Below, piece after piece: positions 58,089 through 64,000 of a DNA stretch of 64,000 nt. The notes below the pieces were generated by a model that worked only from the letters and a program-made list of their open reading frames with translations, was not told the origin of the DNA and ran no database searches. The translations under genes were made by a program, and so were the position numbers. This DNA is from a bacterium (lineage in GTDB: Bacteria > Acidobacteriota > Thermoanaerobaculia > Multivoradales > J023). The first letter of the stretch is position 1. The number at the start of each line of letters is the position of its first letter. Location: NCBI GenBank assembly GCA_024226315.1, contig JAAELT010000177.1, forward strand, positions 1 through 64,000. Direction: 5' to 3'.

Positions 58089-58685
58089 CTACCCCGTCAG
58101 CGGATGCGCGAGTCTATCACGGCCGGCAGCCGTCCCCATGGTTGCGGGCACGATCGACTCGCGATCCAGAGTGGCCGCCACCGAGCGTCTCAGGAGGGTG
58201 ATCGAGACCACCCATTGGAGGTTGCCGCGCTCACGAAGGAGGTGGCCCGTCCAACCCGCGAAAGGGCCATCGGCGATCTTGACCTCGTCACCGGGCGCAA
58301 GGTACGGATGCGGGACCAGGGGTGCCCCCGAGAGTTGAAGCTGCCAGAGGCTCCGCAGCTCTCTATGGAGTTGGCTCTGATCGAAGACGTCGAGCAACTG
58401 AAGTACCAGATTGCTCTTCAGGACATTCCTATGGTCCCTGCGGCCGAGCCGGAGAAACACGTAACCGGGGAACAGTGGGAGGTGCGAGACGCGAAGGCGT
58501 CCCGAGTAGCGTCTCTCGTGGCTGGTCTGCGGCAGATAGAAAGGCAGCCCATGCTGCAGCAGGTATCGTGCTAGGGCCTTCTCCCGCCGGCTACGAACTC
58601 GGGCCACGGTCCAGTCGGCTTGCCCTGGATAAGCCTCGAACAGATCTCCGGGATAGAGATCGGTTTCTCGCTTGAGAATGGGCAT
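58089..58685 (-). CDS. NusG/RfaH-family specialised antiterminator
   Basis: 198 residues, ATG 58685. An NGN domain (DWTVARVRSRREKALARYLL, FYLPQTSHERRYSGR, LFPGYVFLRLG) is followed by a KOW domain (LAPGDEVKIADGPFAGWTG). Members such as RfaH, LoaP and UpxY bind RNA polymerase and let it read through long polysaccharide operons, often after recognising an element in the leader. It heads a run of about 25 leftward genes. A perfect 8-bp hairpin lies just upstream of its start. No ops/JUMPstart-like motif was found. Confidence 0.88.
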   Translation of the reverse strand: MPILKRETDLYPGDLFEAYPGQADWTVARVRSRREKALARYLLQHGLPFYLPQTSHERRYSGRLRVSHLPLFPGYVFLRLGRRDHRNVLKSNLVLQLLDVFDQSQLHRELRSLWQLQLSGAPLVPHPYLAPGDEVKIADGPFAGWTGHLLRERGNLQWVVSITLLRRSVAATLDRESIVPATMGTAAGRDRLAHPLTG

Positions 58686-58705
58686 GTTCGACAGCCAGTG
58701 GGATT

Positions 58706-58729
58706 AGTTCCTCGCGACCAAGAGGAACT
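58706..58729 (-). promoter_or_regulatory. hairpin 20 nt upstream of the antiterminator gene
   Basis: AGTTCCTC and GAGGAACT form a perfect 8-bp stem around an 8-base loop (TTGGTCGC on the minus strand). With no T-run after it, a terminator is unlikely; a leader hairpin recognised by the antiterminator or a translational control element is possible. Confidence 0.4.
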
Positions 58730-58786
58730 CTTGACGAACTGAACGCCCGGAAGCACGTGAACGCGCGTTTCGATTTCCGTTACGCC

Positions 58787-59704
58787 TCAGGGCGAATCGG
58801 GAGACGCCGCCGGCTCGGGGTCGTCGTCGAGGACGCTCACGAGACCGACGGGAACGAGCGTTCCGGCCGTCGCAAGCAGGATCCCCTTCTTCTTCCACCA
58901 GACGATGACGCAGGCCCGGCAGACCCCGTCGCCTCTGAGGACGTTGGTAGGATCGATCCGGGTGACGATGCCGTCGCACAGCCAGTGGAAGACCTGCTCG
59001 TCCCGTTGCCACAGTGCCGTTTCTCCGACGGTCAGGTTCTCTGCCTCGCCACGTTCCTGCGGAGTCAGATCAGCGCGGCAGTTCTCCCGGACCTCGGTCA
59101 CCCTGGTCGGCGATCTGGCGAGCTGACGCCCTTCTGAATCGTGGACGGAGATGTAATACTCGGCGGGCTCGTTCTCGAGCTGCTCGAGCCAGGACTGGAA
59201 CGTCTCGTCGTCCATCTCGGCCAACCATTCGCGGGGCAACTTCTTGCCCAGGCTGGCTCGCTCCCGGAGGTACTCGTCATCCAACTCGTCCTCGTCCTGG
59301 GGGTCGTTGGGATCTCGGTCGTCCGAGGAGTCTTTCTCTCGCCACCAGGAAGCCCATCGGTACTCTTCTTGGATCTCCTCACGCGTCTCGATCAGGTCGT
59401 GCCGATTGAGCACCTGATCCTCGGCCTTGGGAAAGAGTCCCCAGTATCGGCCCTCCCCGGAAGGATTCATGAATGTGTAGTAGAGATCCTCCACGGCGTC
59501 GTGCATGCGCCGGAAGTTCAGCCGAACGGTGGTGTCCGGGACGTTGTTGGTAACCCGCGCCCAGGCGACGCCGTTGTCTTCGATCGGCAGACACTCGACG
59601 TCCTCGGCCTCTACGGTCAGCTCTTGAGCCCCGGCCCATGCCGGAACGAGAATGACGGCAAGAAGTGCGATGATTCTAAGTAGTTTCTCTGAGCTGAAGT
59701 TCAT
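58787..59704 (-). CDS. secreted or membrane-tethered protein of unknown function
   Basis: 305 residues. A signal peptide (LLRIIALLAVILVPAWAGAQ, cleavage after AGA likely) is followed by an acidic soluble domain with six Cys in the mature part, RRMHDAVEDLYYTFMNPSGEG near residue 66 and a very acidic stretch (about 125-145). A second hydrophobic segment near the C-terminus (GILLATAGTLVPVGLVSVL) may anchor the protein. I do not recognise the family. Its position between the TPR gene and the glycan operon suggests an envelope role. GGAGAAGGAG lies upstream of the start. Confidence 0.75.
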   Translation of the reverse strand: MNFSSEKLLRIIALLAVILVPAWAGAQELTVEAEDVECLPIEDNGVAWARVTNNVPDTTVRLNFRRMHDAVEDLYYTFMNPSGEGRYWGLFPKAEDQVLNRHDLIETREEIQEEYRWASWWREKDSSDDRDPNDPQDEDELDDEYLRERASLGKKLPREWLAEMDDETFQSWLEQLENEPAEYYISVHDSEGRQLARSPTRVTEVRENCRADLTPQERGEAENLTVGETALWQRDEQVFHWLCDGIVTRIDPTNVLRGDGVCRACVIVWWKKKGILLATAGTLVPVGLVSVLDDDPEPAASPDSP

Positions 59705-59810
59705 CTCGGGCTCCTTCTCCCAGCGCCGAACACGCCGGAATCATAGCGTAGCCGCGCCATCGGTTGCAACAGTCGTCTGCGCCGCTCCCGGGGAAGAGCG
59801 CAGTGCGAGG

Positions 59811-61238
59811 TCAAACTCCGCTGGTGTCCAGGATCTTGGTTACGTAAGAACGCACGAAATCGGTCTGCTCCAAGACCGGCAAGCAACGCTTCAAAGTCTC
59901 CCGCGCCGCGGCTCGATTGCCCGTTTCATAGCGTACCACGGAGAGATAGAATAACCGGTCCGGCTGGCTCGGATCGGGCTCGCCGCCGCGTTCGAAGTAG
60001 CTCAGAGCGGCCTGCCAGCGTGACAGCCGGTAGGCGATCTCTGCCGTCACGTACTGGGCTTCCACGATGCTCGGGTGCTGATCCGCAAGCTGACGCATGG
60101 TCACGAACTCGGCGCGGAGCTGCTCGCGAGTCCCGTTGAGCAGCAAGTTCCGGCTGCGCTCGATCGCCGCTTGGACCGGTCTCGGAATCGGTACCGGATC
60201 GGAGTGGGCCTTCGCTCGTGCCGGATCGGTGTCCTCAGTCGCGGAAGGGGTCTCGACGGGCGTCGCCTGAGCGCGATCGTCGTCGATGCCTGATGCGGTT
60301 ACTTCGGCCGGTTCAGGTTCGGTCGTCGGCTCGGTAACGGCGCTCGCCAGCTGCGCAGCCGCTGCTTGCCTACCTCTTTTGATCTCGCGGGCGAGCTGCT
60401 TGAAGGGGGCCTTCCTGATTTTCTCGGGTGCGACCTCACCGAGAAGGGACTCGGCATTGTCCCAGTCCTGGAGCTCGACCAAACAGCGCAGTCGGACCTC
60501 TCTCAGGTGCTCGCTGCCCGCTTCCTCACCGCAGGAGTCGAGGTCGGCAAGAGCCTGAGCGCAGCCATCCGGCTGAGTCGCTCCCGCTGTGCCGCGCACA
60601 CAGAGAGCCCGAGGTTGTCGAGAGTCTCGACGCAGAATCGTCTCGGCGGCCGCGAATGCAGCTTGATAGTTGCCGCTGCTCAACTCGAGATCCGCCAGCA
60701 TCAAGAGCCACTTGAGCCGCTTCGGTTCGGCGGCGGTGAGTCGCGCGAGCTCCTCGCGCAGCTCCTCGGGCGGTAGGGAGGCGATCTGACTCTCGAGCTT
60801 GCGGCGGGCAACCTCGCGAAAAACCGGTTCTTGCTCGAGCAGCTCGAGCGGGGTCCATCGCTCCAGGTGAGCTTCCAGTGCCTGGCGTACCCCGCTCCCA
60901 AGATCGAGTTGTGAGTAGGCCTGGAACCTGCGTTCGACCTCCAGGATGCGATCGATCGTGCTGGAGAAGGCCTGCTGATCGTCGATCTCGGCCTGCGCCA
61001 GTGCTAGATAGGTCAGCCCTGCAGCCAGTGACACGGGTTCGTCGAGCAACCCGAAACACGCCAGCCGCAGACTCTGGACCGCGACCGGATAGGAGCCCTG
61101 ATCGTAGGCCCGGGTGCCTTCGCGCAACAGCCGTTCGTAGAACGGGTCCGCTGCGCTGCCCGTCGTGGGGTTGCCGAGCGACGCTATCAAGACCCATAGC
61201 GCGTGCGGCAACAGGAGCCTGAGATGGGTTCGATGCAT
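59811..61238 (-). CDS. exported TPR-repeat protein
   Basis: 475 residues. An N-terminal signal-like segment (LLLPHALWVLIASLGNPTTG) precedes helical repeats: YERLLREGTRAYDQGSYPVA, LKWLLMLADLELSSGNYQAA, LRCLVELQDWDNAESLL and, after a Pro/Glu/Thr-rich linker (about 300-350), VEAQYVTAEIAYRLSRWQAA and RLFYLSVVRYETGNRAAA. TPR pairs of this kind act as scaffolds in the periplasm, for example in polysaccharide export. The partner is not known; the neighbouring CpsB/Wzc genes suggest the glycan machinery. Confidence 0.8.
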   Translation of the reverse strand: MHRTHLRLLLPHALWVLIASLGNPTTGSAADPFYERLLREGTRAYDQGSYPVAVQSLRLACFGLLDEPVSLAAGLTYLALAQAEIDDQQAFSSTIDRILEVERRFQAYSQLDLGSGVRQALEAHLERWTPLELLEQEPVFREVARRKLESQIASLPPEELREELARLTAAEPKRLKWLLMLADLELSSGNYQAAFAAAETILRRDSRQPRALCVRGTAGATQPDGCAQALADLDSCGEEAGSEHLREVRLRCLVELQDWDNAESLLGEVAPEKIRKAPFKQLAREIKRGRQAAAAQLASAVTEPTTEPEPAEVTASGIDDDRAQATPVETPSATEDTDPARAKAHSDPVPIPRPVQAAIERSRNLLLNGTREQLRAEFVTMRQLADQHPSIVEAQYVTAEIAYRLSRWQAALSYFERGGEPDPSQPDRLFYLSVVRYETGNRAAARETLKRCLPVLEQTDFVRSYVTKILDTSGV

Positions 61239-61253
61239 GACTCGGTTACCTTC

Positions 61254-62036
61254 TCAGCCGTGGAGCGGTCTACCGGCAGTCACCGCGTCCGAAGCGCGGC
61301 CTTCGGCGCCCGTGGGGTGCAACGGTTGATTCGCCAGCACATTGCTCGGATTCGTGAAGAAGATCGCTCGGGCGAGCTCTTCGCCCTGGTCGATGACGAC
61401 GCGTTGATAGGCCTTGCTGAGACCCGGTCGCCGAAACGTAGAGTCGTGAGCGTCGCTGGCGACGAAGTGTACGATCTTGGCGTCGAGCATCCGCTGGCTG
61501 GCTTCCAGGGCGAAGCGGCCCAGATCTCCCGTCAAGCTCATGGCGGTGATCTGCAGCAGGGCACCCTGTGCGACCAGGTGCAGGAGATAGGATAGATCGC
61601 CCGCCAACCAGGGAATCCGCTCGGGGTGCGCCAGTACAGGGACCCACCCTGCCACCGACAGCTCGTGAATCAGATCCTCGGGGTCGGGACCCAGACCCCG
61701 AACGTCGAGCTCGAGGAGCAGGTACCTTGAGCCCGCCAGCGGCAGCAGGCCACAGTCTGGCAAGAGCTCCATCTCCTGACAGCTCTGGGAGTTGACGGCG
61801 ATCTCGCCGCCCAGAAAGATCTCCAGTCGGTCCTTGGCCCGATCTCGCACCTGTTCCCAGAGCTTTTCCAACCGGCGGCGGTCTCCGTTCCACCAGTTCT
61901 CGTGCCGGAGATGAGGGGTGGCGACCATCGCGGTGCAGCCGTCTTCGGCTGCCATGCTACACATCGCGAGCGTTTCGTCGAGGTCCCGGGCTCCGTCGTC
62001 TACGGTCGGTAGGATGTGACTGTGTAGATCGATCAT
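61254..62036 (-). CDS. PHP-type protein-tyrosine phosphatase, CpsB/YwqE-like
   Basis: 260 residues. MIDLHSHILPTVDDGARDLD carries the metal-binding His and Asp residues of PHP phosphatases, and MVATPHL, LAHPERIPWL and FVASDAHDS complete the site. CpsB/Wzb-type enzymes dephosphorylate the tyrosine-rich tail of the cognate BY-kinase and so control polymer length and export. The gene lies 96 bp downstream of the Wzc-like kinase gene. The last 25 residues extend beyond the usual length. Confidence 0.9.
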   Translation of the reverse strand: MIDLHSHILPTVDDGARDLDETLAMCSMAAEDGCTAMVATPHLRHENWWNGDRRRLEKLWEQVRDRAKDRLEIFLGGEIAVNSQSCQEMELLPDCGLLPLAGSRYLLLELDVRGLGPDPEDLIHELSVAGWVPVLAHPERIPWLAGDLSYLLHLVAQGALLQITAMSLTGDLGRFALEASQRMLDAKIVHFVASDAHDSTFRRPGLSKAYQRVVIDQGEELARAIFFTNPSNVLANQPLHPTGAEGRASDAVTAGRPLHG

Positions 62037-62132
62037 TGCGAGAGGATCGCTTCGAAGCGTTGGTCAGCGTTCACGGCTCCCTGAGCCAGGATCCGTGTCA
62101 GCGAACCGGCAGTGTAACGTACGAGAGCCGGC

Positions 62133-64000
62133 TCAGGCTGCGCTGGGAGCTCTCGATGTCGAGCTGGCCTCTTCGTACACACCGTAGTAGCGATAGCGTC
62201 GGGAGTAGCTGCCACCAGGGCTGCGCCGATAACGATTCAGCACCGTTCCGAAAACCCTGATGCCCGCGTACCTGAGACGCTCGCGGCAGAGCTTCGCGTC
62301 TTCGCGCAGCAGGACGCCGGCCTTGCCACAGACCACCAGCCCGTCTGTGTGGGGGCCGAGGATCACCGCGTCGGCAACCGGCAGCGTCGGCGGAGTGTCG
62401 AGCAGCACGAAATCGAACCGCGAGCGTGCCAGCTGCAGCAACTCACGCAGGCGATCAGACGCGAGCAGCTCCGAGGGATTGGGTGGAATCGGTCCGGAGG
62501 GGCAGATGTAGAGATTTGGAACTCCGGTTTCGAGGATCATGCTCTCGATGTCGACCCGGCTGGTGAGGTAGTTCACCAGGCCGAGCCGATTGGAGACTTT
62601 GAAGACCTTGTGCATGCGTGGCCGGCGGAGGTCGGCGTCGATCACCAACACCCGCCGTTCCAGCTGCGCCAGAACCACACCCAGGTTGGTGACCGTCGCG
62701 GTCTTGCCCTCACCCGGCTCGGCCGAGGTCACACCGATGACCCGGAGCTCCTCGGCGCTCGACAGCAGAAGGGCCGTTCGCAGGGAACGGTAGGCCTCAC
62801 AAATCGCCAGACGCGGATCGCGGTGCGGCAAGAGCTCGATGCCCTCCGCACCATCCGCGTTGGCTTCGGCATCCGCGGCTTTCCCGAGCTTGCGCTTCTT
62901 GCGAGGTGTCTCGGCTTCGGAAGAGCCGTAGCCGTAGCCGTAGCCGTAGCCGTAGCCCCGCTTGGCGTACCGATACCCACCGGCCCTTCGGCCCTTGTCG
63001 TTCAGGTCCGGGATGACCGCCAGGGTCGGGAGTCCCATGATGGCTTCGAGCTCCTCGGGCGAGGAGATTGTCCGGTCGAGGTACTCGCGTAGAAAGATGC
63101 CGCCGAAGCCCAGGAAGAGGCCAATCAGGATCGCCCGGCTCAGGCTGTTGCTCAGAGACGGACGAAAGGCGCCCGACGCGACGATGGCGGAATCGACGAT
63201 CCGAACGTTGGACTCGTGTGAGCTCTGAACCCGCGACGCCACCTCGGTCTCCGATTGACGCTTGACGAGCTCGGCGAGGGTTTCTTTGCGCGTGTCGATG
63301 TAGGTGACGTGATTGGTGTACTCGAGCGCCGCCGAGTTCTGCAGTCTGGCGTCTTTTGCGAGCCGCTGGAGCTCCTCCTCGATGGTTTCCTCTTCCCGTT
63401 TCGCCCTCTGGTACTCGGCGTACGCTCGGTCCCTGGTTTCCTTGTAGGCGTCCTGGATCAAGCGTTGGAGCTGCTCACGCTTCTCGTCGAGGTCTTCCTT
63501 GAGCCGCCTCATTTCCGGCCATTCCGGAGTGTAGGTGGCGAGCTTGGACTCGTAGTCGCTCTCGAGCAGAAAGATGTCGGCTTTGAGCTTCGCGACCTGG
63601 CCCTGCGAGTTGCTGTCGACGAAAGACTCCGGTGGGAGACTCTGGATCTCCCGGTACGCCGCTTCCTTGCCGAGACGTTCGACGACCACGGTGTTGTACT
63701 GGGCGTCCAACGCCTGGCGTCGCTTCAACAAGGCTTCGCCGTCTGGATCCAGGGCGAAGTCACCCTGGCTGATGATCCCGTTCAGGGTCTTCTGGCGCTC
63801 CTCGATCTCCTGGTTCAGCGTTTCGATCTGCCGGGCCAGGAAAGACGAGGCCTGGCCGACCGTCGAGCTTCGGGTCTCGACCCCCCACTCGATGAAAGCC
63901 TGGGCGTAACCGTTGACGATTCGCGCGGCGAGCTCGGGATTGGGGGAGACGAAAGAAAGCTCCACTAGCTGAGTTTCCTTGATCGGTTTGACCGTCAACC
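62133..64000 (-). CDS. Wzc/CpsD-like polysaccharide co-polymerase tyrosine kinase (N-terminus cut by window edge)
   Basis: 622 residues are in the window and the frame continues past 64000. Seen: the end of the periplasmic Wzz domain with long coiled coil (IETLNQEIEERQKTLNGIIS onward), a membrane helix (AILIGLFLGFGGIFL), and the BY-kinase with P-loop TSAEPGEGKTATVTNL, Walker A' VLVIDADLRRPRMHKVF and Walker B FDFVLLDTPPTL. The C-terminal tail YSRRYRYYGVYEEA is the expected Tyr cluster for autophosphorylation. A Gly-Tyr run encoded at 62925-62958 sits between membrane helix and kinase. It controls chain length and export. Confidence 0.92.
   Translation of the reverse strand, partial: LTVKPIKETQLVELSFVSPNPELAARIVNGYAQAFIEWGVETRSSTVGQASSFLARQIETLNQEIEERQKTLNGIISQGDFALDPDGEALLKRRQALDAQYNTVVVERLGKEAAYREIQSLPPESFVDSNSQGQVAKLKADIFLLESDYESKLATYTPEWPEMRRLKEDLDEKREQLQRLIQDAYKETRDRAYAEYQRAKREEETIEEELQRLAKDARLQNSAALEYTNHVTYIDTRKETLAELVKRQSETEVASRVQSSHESNVRIVDSAIVASGAFRPSLSNSLSRAILIGLFLGFGGIFLREYLDRTISSPEELEAIMGLPTLAVIPDLNDKGRRAGGYRYAKRGYGYGYGYGYGSSEAETPRKKRKLGKAADAEANADGAEGIELLPHRDPRLAICEAYRSLRTALLLSSAEELRVIGVTSAEPGEGKTATVTNLGVVLAQLERRVLVIDADLRRPRMHKVFKVSNRLGLVNYLTSRVDIESMILETGVPNLYICPSGPIPPNPSELLASDRLRELLQLARSRFDFVLLDTPPTLPVADAVILGPHTDGLVVCGKAGVLLREDAKLCRERLRYAGIRVFGTVLNRYRRSPGGSYSRRYRYYGVYEEASSTSRAPSAA
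62925..62958. repeat. 6-bp microsatellite (AGCCGT)5.7 in the Wzc-like gene
   Basis: Five full copies of AGCCGT plus a partial one encode an alternating Gly-Tyr tract on the minus strand. Slippage by whole units would keep the frame and change the tract by two residues per unit. Confidence 0.8.

Noticed and set aside
58686..58786. ops/JUMPstart element before the NusG-like gene
   Set aside because: No GGCGGTAGYNT-like sequence was found in the leader; only the hairpin at 58706-58729 is supported.
62048..62059. palindrome CGCTTCGAAGCG between cpsB-like and wzc-like genes as terminator or operator
   Set aside because: Too short, without a T-run, and expected by chance in GC-rich DNA.
1..64000. 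tRNA or rRNA genes, complete insertion sequences, prophage genes
   Set aside because: No T-loop-like GGTTCRANTCC arm, rRNA signature, transposase or phage structural motif was recognised; this was by eye, so short or divergent cases may be missed.

Overview
The window is GC-rich, densely packed bacterial DNA dominated by a surface-polysaccharide locus. Two perfectly spaced sigma-54 type -24/-12 sites, a bacterial Dnmt2 homologue, a remnant of a TIR/TPR protein and long glycan operons fit an Acidobacteriota- or delta-proteobacteria-like chromosome. That placement is inference: there is no rRNA, tRNA or phylogenetic marker in the window. Both edges cut genes: the C-terminus of a SpoIIE-type phosphatase on the left and the N-terminus of a Wzc-like kinase on the right.

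Layout. 1-7.2 kb holds housekeeping and signalling genes: a HAMP/PP2C phosphatase, a small conserved protein, a methyltransferase divergent from a TetR regulator with a visible operator, a TM-helix-repeat membrane protein behind a sigma-54 site, a Dnmt2-type tRNA methyltransferase and a ferredoxin-NADP reductase-like protein. 7.2-7.7 kb is a non-coding interval with a consensus sigma-54 promoter followed by four possible stem-loops, a candidate small RNA. 7.7-9.4 kb is a fused ATP sulfurylase/APS kinase (PAPS supply). 9.6-24.3 kb is a first glycan block: a priming sugar-phosphate transferase, a five-gene minus-strand cassette (aldolase fusion, ATP-grasp, methyltransferase, deacetylase-like, DegT aminotransferase), then a plus-strand operon (ArnC-like transferase, WlbA/B/C-like set for a diacetamido-uronic acid, epimerase, asparagine synthase, AglD-like membrane protein).

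24.3-28.4 kb is an accessory patch: a lone XRE regulator, a BrnT toxin paired with an XRE protein, a deleted TIR/TPR gene, VapBC, a 41-bp tandem array ending in a 35-nt palindrome, and an unrecognised gene with its own promoter and terminator. After a plus-strand DegT gene (28.5-29.6 kb), everything from 29.6 to 58.7 kb is one nearly gapless minus-strand series of about 25 genes headed by a NusG/RfaH-like antiterminator. It holds a Wzm/Wzt exporter, six GT4 and two GT2 glycosyltransferases, two GT-C-type membrane proteins, a Wzy/WaaL-like protein, a sulfotransferase, methyltransferases, an SGNH protein, a CapK-like ligase, a membrane sulfatase-fold protein and two asparagine-synthase homologues lacking the glutaminase cysteine. 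Upstream (58.8-64 kb) lie a secreted protein, a TPR protein, a CpsB-type phosphatase and the Wzc-like kinase.

Together the genes suggest synthesis, decoration (sulfation, methylation, amidation or acylation) and export of a complex glycan. The points most worth a second look are the sigma-54 RNA candidate, the aldolase/ATP-grasp cassette, the Dnmt2 homologue, the glutaminase-dead asparagine synthases and the structured tandem array.
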